From the NCBI RefSeq assembly GCF_001514195.1, contig NZ_KQ948749.1, forward strand, positions 62,001 to 126,000: a stretch of 64,000 nt of DNA. Reading direction: 5' to 3'. The notes below the pieces were generated by a model that did no database searches, was not told the origin of the DNA, and saw only the letters and a program-made list of their open reading frames with translations. This stretch comes from Streptomyces griseorubiginosus (GTDB taxonomy: Bacteria > Actinomycetota > Actinomycetes > Streptomycetales > Streptomycetaceae). A program made the translations under genes and the position numbers. Below are positions 50,712-59,732 of this stretch, in pieces (position 1 is the stretch's first letter; each line of letters begins with the position of its first letter).

Positions 50712-52256
50712 TCAGCCGGTCGGGGCGGCCTTCTCGCCGTCCTCGGCCAGGATCCTGTTGCGAACGCCGGCGAGGGCTCCCGCCATCGCGCCCGCGGGCC
50801 TGCCGAAGGTGGTGGCCGAGAACTGGGCGGGGCCCGTCTTGGCGGTGAAGGAGTGCGGGTAGGCGAACTCCCGGAGTCCTTCCTCGCCCTGCTTGCGCCC
50901 GTAGCCGCTGTCGCCGCGGCCACCGAAGGGCACGGCGGGGTTGATGGAGAACACCAGGGCGTCGTTGATGCTGGTCATTCCGACGTGGAGCTGCCGGGCG
51001 ATGGCTTCGCCGCGGTCGCGGCTGAAGACCGCGCTGCCCAGTCCGTATCGGCCGCCGTTGATGTGGGCGATGGCCTCCTCCGTGTCGGCGACCTTGACGA
51101 CGGCCAGCGTGGGCCCGAACGTCTCCTCCGTCACCGCCAGGGAGTCGGGGCTGACGCCGACGAGGATGGTGGGAGCGACATAGCGTTCCCCCACCGCCTC
51201 GACGCCACCCACAGTGGCTGTCGCGCCGCGGTCGAGAGCGTCCTGGATGTGCTCCCGGATGATCGGGATCTGGGTGGGCAGGGGAACCGGCCCGATCTCC
51301 GCGTCCTCGTCGCTGCCGACGCGGACCTGCTTGGCGAGATCGCTGATCTTCTCGACGAACTCGTCGTGGACCGACTCGGCGACGTAGGCCACTTCGAGGC
51401 TGATGCAGCCGTGTCCGGTGTTCTGCATGGCGCCCCAGACGACGTGACGGGCGGCTTCGTCCAGGTCGGCGTCCTCGGCCACGATGACGCCGTCCTTGCC
51501 CCCGAGTTCCAGCAGAACGGGGGTCAGGGTCTGCGCGCACTGGGCGGCCACCGTCTTGCCCGTGGCGACGCTGCCGGTGAACGCGAGCTTGTTCAGGCCG
51601 GCCTCGATGAGCGCTCCGCCGGTGGCCCCGAACCCGTTGAGGCACTGAAGGACGTTCGGGAAGTCGGGGACCGCGCGCTGCCAGGTCCGGACGATCCACT
51701 CCCCGACACCGGGGGTGATCTGGCTGGGCTTGAGGATGGCGGCGTTTCCGGCCGCGATCGCCTCGATCAGGATGGCCCCCGGCGTGAGCAGGGGAAAGTT
51801 CCACGGGCCGATGACGCCGACGACGCCATAGGGCTGGTATTCGACCCACGCTCGCTGGTTGGGCACGGTGGGGCTGTCCGGGACCTCCCGGCGTCCCAGC
51901 ACGCGCTCGGCGTTCTCGACGGCGTACTGCACGTGCTCCAGAATCCCGAGCACCTCGACGCGGGCCTCGTCGAGAGGTTTGCCGTTCTCGGTGTGGATGA
52001 GGGCGGCCCCCTCCTCGCCGCCTACGGCTATCTCCCGCCGCCACGCGCGCAGTCGCTCCGCGCGGCCCTCGAATCCAAGGTCCCACCAGGGCCCGGCGGA
52101 CGAGCGCGCGGCAGCGACAGCCGCGACCGCCTCTTCCTTGCCGGCCACGGGGTACCGGGCGAACTCCGCCCCGGTGGCCTGATCGACGGTGACCACCTGG
52201 CTCCCGTTCTGACCGATGACTCCGTCACGCGTGACTGTCGGAGTGTTGTTGATCAT
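50712..52256 (-). CDS. aldehyde dehydrogenase (second)
   Basis: The product has 514 residues. It has GVIGPWNFPLLTPGAILIEA, LKPSQITPGVGEWIV, FTGSVATGKTVAAQCAQTLT, PVLLELGGKDGVIVAEDADL (base Glu), nucleophile Cys in MQNTGHGCISLEVAYV, and EETFGPTLAVVKVADTEEAI. It belongs to the class that resembles coniferyl/succinate-semialdehyde types. The ATG at 52256 (with GGGAA upstream) is preferred to the GTG at 52268. Upstream at 52423-52456 is a double MarR-type operator, so this gene probably belongs to the regulon of the MarR protein at 53660. Confidence 0.9.
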   Translation of the reverse strand: MINNTPTVTRDGVIGQNGSQVVTVDQATGAEFARYPVAGKEEAVAAVAAARSSAGPWWDLGFEGRAERLRAWRREIAVGGEEGAALIHTENGKPLDEARVEVLGILEHVQYAVENAERVLGRREVPDSPTVPNQRAWVEYQPYGVVGVIGPWNFPLLTPGAILIEAIAAGNAAILKPSQITPGVGEWIVRTWQRAVPDFPNVLQCLNGFGATGGALIEAGLNKLAFTGSVATGKTVAAQCAQTLTPVLLELGGKDGVIVAEDADLDEAARHVVWGAMQNTGHGCISLEVAYVAESVHDEFVEKISDLAKQVRVGSDEDAEIGPVPLPTQIPIIREHIQDALDRGATATVGGVEAVGERYVAPTILVGVSPDSLAVTEETFGPTLAVVKVADTEEAIAHINGGRYGLGSAVFSRDRGEAIARQLHVGMTSINDALVFSINPAVPFGGRGDSGYGRKQGEEGLREFAYPHSFTAKTGPAQFSATTFGRPAGAMAGALAGVRNRILAEDGEKAAPTG

Positions 52257-52422
52257 GAGAATTCCCACTTTCTCGCGACCGCCGGCACCCGAGCAGCACC
52301 CTGTGGGTGCTGGCAGATGGGGGCACGGTCTGCGGCGCGATGAAGGGTCGCGGCGCGACAGCGGGGGCGCGCCGACATGAATGACTTCAGCGAAGGCTCA
52401 CGAGCCTGGCAAGCTTTAGACT

Positions 52423-52456
52423 ATCAAGCAACTGCTTGATGTCAAGCACTTGATAG
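52423..52456. promoter_or_regulatory. double MarR-type operator before the aldehyde dehydrogenase
   Basis: ATCAAGCA-AC-TGCTTGAT (52423-52440) is a dyad with perfect 8-bp arms. It is directly followed by GTCAAGCACTTGATAG (52441-52456), which differs by one base from the box at 53618-53634 and 4555-4571. Both lie in an AT-rich island about 170-200 bp upstream of the dehydrogenase start. Confidence 0.75.
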
Positions 52457-52795
52457 TTAGCAAGATTCTTGCGACTGGGCGAGTCCCCAGGAGCGTCACC
52501 ACCCAAACCGCCCGAGCGGCGAGCGGGCGGGCGAACAGTGCCTCGGGCTCCGCCCGTAATGGAGCGTGCACGTTGGTGGGCAGCCGCCGAACCGGACGAG
52601 GGCACGGTGTGAGAGGCGGTGCTCGGTCCGGTTGTCGGTGAACCGGGCGAGGCGCTCCGGCGCATTGGCCTGCACCGGCAATCCCCGGACCAGGTGGTGA
52701 ACGAGAACATCGCGCCGGCCGGCCCGAACAGGGAAGGCAGTCGACGGGCGGGCAGGCGGCCGGTGACACCCACCTGCCCGCCGGCTGTCACTGCC

Positions 52796-53602
52796 CTAGT
52801 CCTGCGGCTCCATGTAGCGAGCGGCGGGTGTCGGCTGGTTGCCGCCCGTAAGGAAAGCGGCCTCCGCGGCGAGCAAGGCGTCCAGGGCCGAGTCCTGGCC
52901 CTCCAGACCAGGGGCACAGACGGTCTCACCGAGTCGCAGCCCGGACAGGCTGGCCCCTGCGACACCCTCGGGCGACATCGCCCAAGGGATGTCGCGACCG
53001 GCGCCGCTGTTCCACTCTGTCGCCACAACGCCGGGGCACACCACCTGGACGCGAACCGGGGTGTCGGCGAGCTCACCGGCGAGGGTGCGCGTGAAGCCCA
53101 GGACGGCTGCCTTCGCGGCGACGTACAGGGTGCGCCGGGGTGCTCGCGAGTCAGCAAGGCCCGCACTGAAGGCGAGGAGCGAGGCGACGGTGACGATCGA
53201 ACCCTCGCCCGCCGCGAGCATGCCGGGGAGTGCGGCGTGGACCAGCCGGACGGGGGCGACGGCATTGAGGGTGAGCAGGCGGTCGATGTCGGCAGGGTCG
53301 ACGTCGACGAGCGGGGCGTAGCCGCCGGCGCCGGCATTGCTGATCAGCATGCGCACGTCCCCGGCGGCCAACCGGCCGGTGACAGCGTCGATGCCGTCAT
53401 GGGTCATGAGGTCGGCGGGCAGCACCTCGATGGTTGCTCCATGGGCGCGGAGTTCCTGCGCAAGCTCGGCGAGCCGGTCGGCGCGTCGCGCGACCAGGAC
53501 GAGGTCGTGGTCGTCCGCCAGGAGACGTGCATAGGCGGCGCCGATACCGGAGGAGGCGCCAGTGATCAAAGCGAGGGGGCGAGTCATGGGACCAGGGTTC
53601 AT
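52796..53602 (-). CDS. short-chain dehydrogenase/reductase
   Basis: The product has 268 residues. The classical SDR pattern is TRPLALITGASSGIGAAYAR (TGxxxGxG), SNAGAGGYAPL (NNAG type), SIVTVASLLAFSAG (Ser), TLYVAAKAAVLGFTRTL (Tyr-x3-Lys) and PGVVATEW. It acts on an alcohol or carbonyl with NAD(P). ATG 53602 has AGAGG just upstream; ATG 53587 is also possible. It is divergent from the MarR gene at 53660, with a 17-bp box in the 57-bp gap, so MarR control is very likely. Confidence 0.9.
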   Translation of the reverse strand: MNPGPMTRPLALITGASSGIGAAYARLLADDHDLVLVARRADRLAELAQELRAHGATIEVLPADLMTHDGIDAVTGRLAAGDVRMLISNAGAGGYAPLVDVDPADIDRLLTLNAVAPVRLVHAALPGMLAAGEGSIVTVASLLAFSAGLADSRAPRRTLYVAAKAAVLGFTRTLAGELADTPVRVQVVCPGVVATEWNSGAGRDIPWAMSPEGVAGASLSGLRLGETVCAPGLEGQDSALDALLAAEAAFLTGGNQPTPAARYMEPQD

Positions 53603-53617
53603 CAACCTCTAGGCATA

Positions 53618-53634
53618 AGTCAAACACTTGATAG
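53618..53634. promoter_or_regulatory. MarR-type operator between SDR and marR
   Basis: AGTCAAACACTTGATAG occupies the middle of the only 57 bp between the two divergent starts. It must therefore overlap both promoters. It recurs exactly at 4555 and with one change at 52440-52456. Confidence 0.8.
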
Positions 53635-53659
53635 TCGTGAAGTGTCGTATCCTTCTCGC

Positions 53660-54115
53660 GTGATACGCAATGATGAGGAGCCGGTAGGGCTCGGCGCGCT
53701 TGACCGGGTGACCTGGGCGTTGCGCCGCGCGGAGCTGGCGGTGCAGAGCCTCAAGGAGCAGCAGCTGCGCCCGCTGGGCATGGCGGCGGCGCACTACACC
53801 CTCCTGATGTCCGTGCACGACGAGTCAGGGCTGACCGGCGCCGAACTCGCCCGCCGCCTCAACGTAACGCCACAGGCCATCGCCTCACTGGTGGCGCGCC
53901 TTGAGGGGCGCGGGCAGTTGGAGAGACGTGAGCATTCGCGCCACCGGCACATCCAGGAGCTGCACCTCACCGACGCGGGCCGGGAGGCGTTGCACGCGGC
54001 CGACGCAGTGATCGCCGGCATCGAGCGGCAGGTCACCGATGGTCTCGGCGCGGAGGATTCGGCGCAGCTGCGGGCGCTGCTCGACCGGGTGGTCAAGACG
54101 ATTCGCGAGGACTGA
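53660..54115 (+). CDS. MarR-family transcriptional regulator
   Basis: The product has 151 residues. MarR domain: LRPLGMAAAHYTLLMSVHDE, TGAELARRLNVTPQAIASLV (recognition helix), and the wing LERREHSRHRHIQELHLTDA. The start is a GTG at 53660; no good ribosome site precedes it, so a short-leader mRNA is possible. A long upstream frame extends to 52619, but it overlaps the SDR gene on the other strand and is not coding. It probably represses itself, the SDR gene, and the aldehyde dehydrogenase at 50712 through the shared box. Confidence 0.88.
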   Translation: MIRNDEEPVGLGALDRVTWALRRAELAVQSLKEQQLRPLGMAAAHYTLLMSVHDESGLTGAELARRLNVTPQAIASLVARLEGRGQLERREHSRHRHIQELHLTDAGREALHAADAVIAGIERQVTDGLGAEDSAQLRALLDRVVKTIRED

Positions 54116-54231
54116 CCTCGCGGCGACGCTCTCACCCCGACTGCCGTCGGGCCAGGCGAACCCGGTGAACGCGGCTCGCCGGCCGGCCTGCCCTGGCCGA
54201 CCAGCGGATTCCCTGCGATCCGGCACCACCG

Positions 54232-54443
54232 CTAGGGCCTGTCTGACCATTCCCGTCGTCGCCCGGAGGGCGGCCTCGCGGCGTCAGATGCGTGCTCTCG
54301 CCGTGCCGGGCGTGGACCCTCGTACTGGACGTACTTGGGTCTGCGCCCGGTGCGGCGAGTGGGAGCACCTCCCACGCCCTTAAGGCAGTGGGGGAGCGTG
54401 CATGCCGTCGCGAGGCGGACGGGAATGGTCAGACAGGCCCTAG
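54232..54443. mobile_element. MITE-like element with 26-bp terminal inverted repeats
   Basis: CTAGGGCCTGTCTGACCATT plus CCCGTC at 54232-54257 recurs inverted without mismatch at 54418-54443. The element is about 210 bp and codes for nothing. The inside also folds: CTCGCCG, CCGGGCG and GACCC (about 54297-54322) pair with GGGTC, CGCCCGG and CGGCGAG (about 54337-54361). The ends read CTAG/TA, which fits a TA or CTAG target as in IS630-Tc1-like elements. The source transposase is not in the window. Confidence 0.8.
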
Positions 54444-54619
54444 GACAGGCCACCACTCCTCGGCAGTCCCGATGACCTACGGGTTCGAAGTGGTACAAGG
54501 CCCATTCGTGCCGGGTGGCGCGGGTCACCGGAGGTGTGGACACTGCGCCCGGCGTTCCGCCTGACCCTGCCGCCTCTCGTCGTCGCACCCGGCCTCCGGC
54601 CGTGCGTGTCCGCTCCGAT

Positions 54620-55660
54620 TCAGGCGGCTGCCACTCGGGAGCGGGCGATGGGCACGATGCTCCACCAGGTGACGCAGCGCAGGCACCACTCCAGTGGCCC
54701 GTAGCGGAACCGGCGCAGCCACCAGTGGCTCAAGGGTGCCTGCACCGCGATGATCCCCGCGGCCAGCAGCATGGCGGTGCCCCAGCGCCCGGAATCCTTG
54801 AGGCCGAGCAGCGGGGAGGCGGCGGTGATGGCGAGTGTGGCGGTGATGTAGTTGGTCAGTGCCATCCGGCCGAGCGGTTCCAGCACCGCCGACAACGGGC
54901 GGCCGAGCGGCGTGCGCAGCAGGAGCAGCAGGGCGGTGGCGTACGTGAGGGCGCCGAGCAGGCCGGCTTCGGCGGCGATGCGGGTGGCGAACGGTCCGGT
55001 CGGCGAATAGGTGTGCTGGCACCACAGCGCGGCGGCCGCCGCCGGGGCCGCCAGGGCGAGAACGGCGGCCAGTTGGCCGGTGCGGCGGTCCAGGGTGCGG
55101 GCGATGCCGAGGCGGGCGACCGCCAGGCCGAGCAGGAACAGGCCCGGGATGCTGAGAATTCCGCCGCTGGCCAGGGTGACCGAGGCGACGGTGCCCAGCA
55201 GGCCGCCGGTCAGCACCAGCCAGGTCGGCAGCCAGGTGGCGGGCAGCAGGATGACGAGTCCGGTGATCGCGTACGGTTCCAGCGCCTCACCGGGCTGGAG
55301 GAGTTGGTGGGCGGCGCCGAGCAGGCCCAGCGCGATCAGCCGGCGCATCAGGAGCAGCCGGGGACGGTCCGAGCGCTGGGCGGCGCTGTCCAGGAAGATC
55401 GCGAAGCTGAGCCCGAAGAGGAAGCAGAAGATCGGGAAGAAGCGTTCCTGGACGAACAGGTCGAGGAACTGTGCGATGGGGTACCAGTGGCCGGCGCTGT
55501 CTACCCGATTCATGGGCGTGATCTGGTTGACGTTCACCAGGAGGATGCCGCAGAGCGCGAAGCCACGCAGGGCGTCGAGGGCGGTGATCCGCCGTGCGGT
55601 CTCCCGTCGGGGCACCGGAGTTGGTGCCGTGTCGCCGAGCGCCGGAGTCATGAGATTCAT
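54620..55660 (-). CDS. DUF418-domain membrane protein
   Basis: The product has 346 residues. It begins with RITALDALRGFALCGILLVN and VNQITPMNRV, the start of DUF418/YeiB-type proteins. It has about nine membrane helices and ends with the conserved DUF418 segment LEPLGRMALTNYITATLAIT and then HWWLRRFRYGPLEWCLRCVT (the Pro-Leu-Glu-Trp motif). Members are acyltransferase-like membrane proteins of unknown role. ATG 55660 is chosen, with 55651 as alternative; the frame upstream to 55852 has no similarity. Confidence 0.88.
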   Translation of the reverse strand: MNLMTPALGDTAPTPVPRRETARRITALDALRGFALCGILLVNVNQITPMNRVDSAGHWYPIAQFLDLFVQERFFPIFCFLFGLSFAIFLDSAAQRSDRPRLLLMRRLIALGLLGAAHQLLQPGEALEPYAITGLVILLPATWLPTWLVLTGGLLGTVASVTLASGGILSIPGLFLLGLAVARLGIARTLDRRTGQLAAVLALAAPAAAAALWCQHTYSPTGPFATRIAAEAGLLGALTYATALLLLLRTPLGRPLSAVLEPLGRMALTNYITATLAITAASPLLGLKDSGRWGTAMLLAAGIIAVQAPLSHWWLRRFRYGPLEWCLRCVTWWSIVPIARSRVAAA

Positions 55661-55838
55661 AAGGCCAACGATGCTTTCGAGTGGTGGCTGAGCGCTTCGG
55701 CCCGGTGGCCGATCGGCCTCGGCCCCCGGGCCGATCTCTTTCCGCGGGGAGCTCGGCCTAGGAGACGGTTCCGAGGCCGTGCCGAGGCAGGCTCGAACTC
55801 GGGCTCGTGCAGCGCGATTCGAGGACGGGACCTCAGTC

Positions 55839-56849
55839 TCAGGAGGGGACAAGGAACCCCATCAGGGCGAGCAGCACGCACGAGCCGAGGTTGACCGTCC
55901 GGTAGTGGAGGAAGATCGCGGCGAACTCGCGGATGGTCGCGCTGGGCCAGAAGTAGGCGGCGGTGGGCGAGCCGATGACCTGGCCGTTCACGCCGGTGCG
56001 CCGGGCCGTCAGGGCGGCGCGGAAGACATGGAAGTTGTTGGTGACGACCACACACCAGTGGTCCGGCACGCGTTCCCGCATGAACGCCTCGCTGAAGCGC
56101 AGGTTCTCCTCCGTGGTGCGCGAGCGGTTCTCCCGTACGACATGCCGCTCCGGGACGCCACGGGCGATGAGGTAGCCGGCCATCGCGTCGGCCTCGGGCA
56201 GGTCCTCGTCGGGGCCCTGGCCGCCGGAGGTGACCAGCACGGGCGGCGCACCCCGCGCCGCCTGCGCCTCGTACACCGCACGCGCCCGCTCCAGTCTGCT
56301 GGCCAACAGGGGCGGCACCCGGGATCCGCCGATCAGACCGGAGCCGAGGACGACGACGAAGTCCACGTCGTGACGGACCGTCAGCCGCGCGTAGAGGGAG
56401 GCGTAGGCGAGGAACGACAGGAAGACGTACGAGACGTAGCCGGCCACGAGGAGGACCGCTCCGGCGACGCGCTGCAGCGGCGGCGAGTCGACGTCGGCGG
56501 CCGTCACGGTGAGCGTGACGCAGCCGAGGACGGCCAGCCCCGCCAGCCCGGAGAGCAGGTTGGCGGGGCGTGGGCCCTCCTTGCGGACCATCGTCACCCC
56601 GTTCGCGATCAGCAAGAACGCGAGGGCCAGCACCCCCAGAGCCAGCAGCGCGAAGGCGAGGGTCACGGCCGCGAGGAGGGGTGCGGGCGCGCTGCCGGCT
56701 GCCACTTGGGCGAGCAGCGCCAGGGTCAGCAGGACGAGGCACAGTCCGAGGAGGACGGCGTTGCCGAAGCGGCGGGGGTCTTGCCGCGTCCGGGCCAGGA
56801 AGAGCAGGAAGGCCAACCCGGCGAGGACCGCGAAAATGACGGTAGGCAT
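55839..56849 (-). CDS. YdcF-family (DUF218) membrane protein
   Basis: The product has 336 residues. Four or five N-terminal helices (about 1-20, 28-50, 58-85, 95-115, 128-150) precede the DUF218 domain: VDFVVVLGSGLIGGSRVPPL, VTSGGQGPDEDLPEADAMAG, YLIARGVPERHVVRENRSRT, TTEENLRFSEAFM and VVVTNNFHVFRAAL. The pattern is that of the SanA/YdcF family, linked to cell-envelope functions. One more helix closes the protein. It is 70 bp from the ABC permease stop on the same strand. Confidence 0.88.
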   Translation of the reverse strand: MPTVIFAVLAGLAFLLFLARTRQDPRRFGNAVLLGLCLVLLTLALLAQVAAGSAPAPLLAAVTLAFALLALGVLALAFLLIANGVTMVRKEGPRPANLLSGLAGLAVLGCVTLTVTAADVDSPPLQRVAGAVLLVAGYVSYVFLSFLAYASLYARLTVRHDVDFVVVLGSGLIGGSRVPPLLASRLERARAVYEAQAARGAPPVLVTSGGQGPDEDLPEADAMAGYLIARGVPERHVVRENRSRTTEENLRFSEAFMRERVPDHWCVVVTNNFHVFRAALTARRTGVNGQVIGSPTAAYFWPSATIREFAAIFLHYRTVNLGSCVLLALMGFLVPS

Positions 56850-56919
56850 GGGTGGTTGTCACCTTTGCTGATCGGCGGGGTGTTGCCCTGGCCCGGGATG
56901 CGGGTAAGGCGGTGGTCTG

Positions 56920-58941
56920 TTACTCGGGGCGTGGGCCCGACTGCTCCGTGACCGACCTCAGCAGCGGGCGGCTGAGCGCGCCGGCCGCCAGCAGTCCCGC
57001 GACGCCGACGCCGAAGCACAGGGCGAGCAGGACCAGGCCGCCGGTTTCGATACTCGAACCCTCACCGAGAGTGAGCGGGGCGGCGGCGAAGATGCCGGTC
57101 AGGGCAGCTCCGCCGGCGAGGACGGCCACGGGGAGGAGGGTCTCCTTGCGACGGGCCGCGTCCAGGGTCCGCAGCGGTGTACCCGCGAGGCGGAGCAGGC
57201 CGTAGGTGCGGCGGCGGTCCAGGACGGAGGCGGCCGCGGTGATGCCCGCGGAGGCGATCGCGGTGACGAAGGTGATTCCGAGGACGAGCCGGGTGGCGTT
57301 GGAGAAGTCGTCTGAGAACAACCTGCCCGACCAGTTGATGTCGGTTCCGGTGATCGGGTACTGGCCGGCTACGAGGGACGTCAGGGCGGTGCGGGCGCGG
57401 TCCAGCTTCTCGGTGCCGCCGGGCACCGTGGCCACGACCTGCACGGTTCCTTCGCCCCCCGCGGCGACCCAGTCGGTGCTCGTGCCGACGACGGCGGTGA
57501 TCCCCGCGTGTTCCAGGCGGTGCCGCGCATCCTGTTGGACCACGGCCACCCGAGCCTTGGGAACGGCCACGGCGAGGGTGTCCGGATGTCCCCACGGCGA
57601 GGCGCCGGAGATCCCGAAGAGAGCGAAGAACCCGGCCACGAATCCGGCGAGGGTGAGCCCGGAGACCGTACGCCAGCCGCTCTTGGGATCGTCCAGCAGG
57701 CGGCGGCCGGCCAGCAGGGCCGCCGGCTTCTGGGCAAGTGCGCAGATGATCCGCCCGAGGACACCGACCACCCACGGGCCGATCACGGACAGGGCGAGGA
57801 AGACCAAGGCGAAGAACACCAGGGGGCCGTTGACATCACTCTTGTGCTCCTGGGTGAACAAGCTGTAGCCCACGATCACCGCGACGAAGGCCAGGGCGCG
57901 CAGGAAGCTCATGCGGGGTGGCTTGGAGCGGCGCGCCACGCCCAGGGGGCCGACGACGACCTGGCGCAGCCCGACGAGCGCGCTGACGACCACCATGGCG
58001 ACGACACCGGCGAGCACGGCGAGCAGCACCGGGAGCCCCACCCACAGGTCTGCCGCGTACCAGGAGCCGCCCGCCACGGACACCTGCACGGTGGCCGGCA
58101 GGAGCAGTCCGTATCCGAGGGTGCCCAGCAGCGCGCCCGCCGCGCCGGTGAGGGCCGCCTCGGCGGCGGTCATCCCGGCGATCCGGCCCGGGGTGGCACC
58201 GATGAGCCGCAGTGCGGCGAGGCGCTGGTCACGTCGGGAGACCGACAGACGGGCGGAGGAGGCGCCCAGGACCAGCAGCGGTACGACTACGAGGATGGTG
58301 GCGATCTTCGCGAGAGCCACGTACCCGTCGCCGATGCCGTCGGTCGAACGCTGTCCGGTGAAGTCGGCGACCCTGGTGGGGGTGACGATGTCGCCGGGGC
58401 GGCGCGGATCGGCTTCGCGCGGGGTGGTGACGGCGGCGGCGGTCGGCCTGTGGCCGACGACCGCGACCAGTTCGCCGGGGTGGGCCACCGCGGCGCGGCC
58501 GAGGGTTCCCGCCACGGTGCCGGGCACGGGTTGCCGGTCGGCGGGAAGGCGGTGGAAGAGGTCGGCGAGGGCCGGGGAGACCCACACCTCGCCCTGCTCG
58601 GGGAAGCGGGGCATGCCGGGCGGGGCGGGGGCCTTCCTGCCCGGGAGCTGTGCCACGTCGACGACCGTGACGGGGGTACCGCCGCTGAAGGTGGTGCCTA
58701 CCGCCTCGACGGCGACGGGAGCCGCGGACTTGACGGGGGTGCGCCAGTCGATGCGGTCGGCTCGCTGCTGGAAACCGAGGTTGACGGCCACGCAGAGCAG
58801 CAGGAGCGCGGTGCTGATGGCGGCCGCGGCGACAGACAGGGAGGTGGCCAGCAGCCCGGTGCGGCCTCCGGCGCGGGTCAGCCGCCAGGTCAGGGTCCAG
58901 GTGGTGCGGTCCAGGGCCGTCCTCGGGTTCGGCGCCCTCAT
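56920..58941 (-). CDS. FtsX-type ABC transporter permease (MacB-like)
   Basis: The product has 673 residues. The first helix lies near 30-55, followed by an outside domain of about 150 residues. Then come FtsX helices (about 215-350), a middle helix group near 370-410, a second FtsX start (GWRTVSGLTLAGFVAGFFAL), another outside part, and three last helices (about 555-670). SRRDQRLAALRLIGATPGRI is the typical FtsX coupling helix. Such permeases work with a LolD/MacB-like ATPase to expel peptides, lipoproteins or antibiotics by mechanotransmission. The start overlaps the ATPase stop by 4 nt. Confidence 0.9.
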   Translation of the reverse strand: MRAPNPRTALDRTTWTLTWRLTRAGGRTGLLATSLSVAAAAISTALLLLCVAVNLGFQQRADRIDWRTPVKSAAPVAVEAVGTTFSGGTPVTVVDVAQLPGRKAPAPPGMPRFPEQGEVWVSPALADLFHRLPADRQPVPGTVAGTLGRAAVAHPGELVAVVGHRPTAAAVTTPREADPRRPGDIVTPTRVADFTGQRSTDGIGDGYVALAKIATILVVVPLLVLGASSARLSVSRRDQRLAALRLIGATPGRIAGMTAAEAALTGAAGALLGTLGYGLLLPATVQVSVAGGSWYAADLWVGLPVLLAVLAGVVAMVVVSALVGLRQVVVGPLGVARRSKPPRMSFLRALAFVAVIVGYSLFTQEHKSDVNGPLVFFALVFLALSVIGPWVVGVLGRIICALAQKPAALLAGRRLLDDPKSGWRTVSGLTLAGFVAGFFALFGISGASPWGHPDTLAVAVPKARVAVVQQDARHRLEHAGITAVVGTSTDWVAAGGEGTVQVVATVPGGTEKLDRARTALTSLVAGQYPITGTDINWSGRLFSDDFSNATRLVLGITFVTAIASAGITAAASVLDRRRTYGLLRLAGTPLRTLDAARRKETLLPVAVLAGGAALTGIFAAAPLTLGEGSSIETGGLVLLALCFGVGVAGLLAAGALSRPLLRSVTEQSGPRPE

Positions 58942-59732
58942 CGGTCGTACCTCGCGTCCGTGTCATGGCCGGTCGGGCGTCCGGCGGTGCCCCGGGCGGC
59001 GTGGGCGACAGCGTTCGTGCCTGCGGCCCCGTCCGGCGTCCGGGCCTCCTCGCTCAGGCGGCCGTCGCGGACCCGGACGGTGCGGTCGCACCAGCGCGCC
59101 ACATCCTCGTCGTGGGTGACCACGACGAGTGCGGTTCCCTGCCTGCGGGTGGTGGTGACCAGCAGGTCGATGACCTCCATGCCGGTGATCTGGTCCAGTG
59201 CGCCCGTGGGCTCGTCGGCGAAGATCACCTGAGGGCTGCCGACCAGCGCGCGGGCGATGGCCACACGCTGCGCCTGCCCGCCGGACAGCTGTCCGGGCCG
59301 CCGCTCCTCCATGCCCGCCAGGCCCAGCGGCGGGAACCACTCCCGCGCCTTCTGGACCGCCTGGCGGCGAGAGATGCCGCCGAGCATCAGCGGCAGGGCC
59401 ACGTTCTCGTCGGCGGGCAGCTCCGGCAGCAGCTGGCCGGACTGGAAGACGAAGCCGAATCGGGTCCGGCGCAGCTCGCTGCGGTGCGGCTCGCCCAGCT
59501 GGTCCACGCGCTCCCCGCCCAGCAGCACCTGGCCCGCGTCGGGGCCTTCGATGCCGGCGAGGCAGTGCAGCAGGGTGGACTTGCCCGAACCGGACGGGCC
59601 CATGATCGCCAGCGACTCGCCCGCCGAGACGGACACGTCGACACCGGCCAGGGCGCGGGTCAGACCGTAGGACTTCATCAGACCGGCGCCCACAAGGACG
59701 GCGGAGGCGGTGGTCGTGCGGTGCGAGTTCAT
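58938..59732 (-). CDS. ABC transporter ATP-binding protein (MacB/LolD type)
   Basis: The product has 264 residues. Walker A is IMGPSGSGKSTLLHCLAGIE (45-52), the signature is GQLSGGQAQRVAIARALVGS, Walker B is VIFADEPTGALDQITG, and the H-loop is VVVTHDEDVARWCDRTV. All are intact. The start ATG 59732 overlaps the stop of the 31-codon frame upstream, which suggests coupled translation. The longer frame up to 60158 lies in relic DNA. Partner of the FtsX permease. Confidence 0.92.
   Translation of the reverse strand: MNSHRTTTASAVLVGAGLMKSYGLTRALAGVDVSVSAGESLAIMGPSGSGKSTLLHCLAGIEGPDAGQVLLGGERVDQLGEPHRSELRRTRFGFVFQSGQLLPELPADENVALPLMLGGISRRQAVQKAREWFPPLGLAGMEERRPGQLSGGQAQRVAIARALVGSPQVIFADEPTGALDQITGMEVIDLLVTTTRRQGTALVVVTHDEDVARWCDRTVRVRDGRLSEEARTPDGAAGTNAVAHAARGTAGRPTGHDTDARYDR

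Noticed and set aside
50055..52343. A 762-codon plus-strand frame across two minus-strand genes
   Set aside because: It spans an intergenic region and two oppositely coded enzymes and has shadow composition.
52619..53659. N-terminal extension of the MarR protein at 53660
   Set aside because: It would overlap the divergent SDR gene completely and the promoter box at 53618; the MarR domain needs only the part from 53660.
54515..55894. A 459-codon plus-strand frame opposite the DUF418 gene
   Set aside because: Glutamine/glutamate/glycine-rich shadow of a membrane protein gene; no start site or motif.
57508..59232. A 574-codon plus-strand frame opposite the FtsX permease
   Set aside because: It is low-complexity shadow sequence; the minus strand has complete ABC motifs and overlapping starts.
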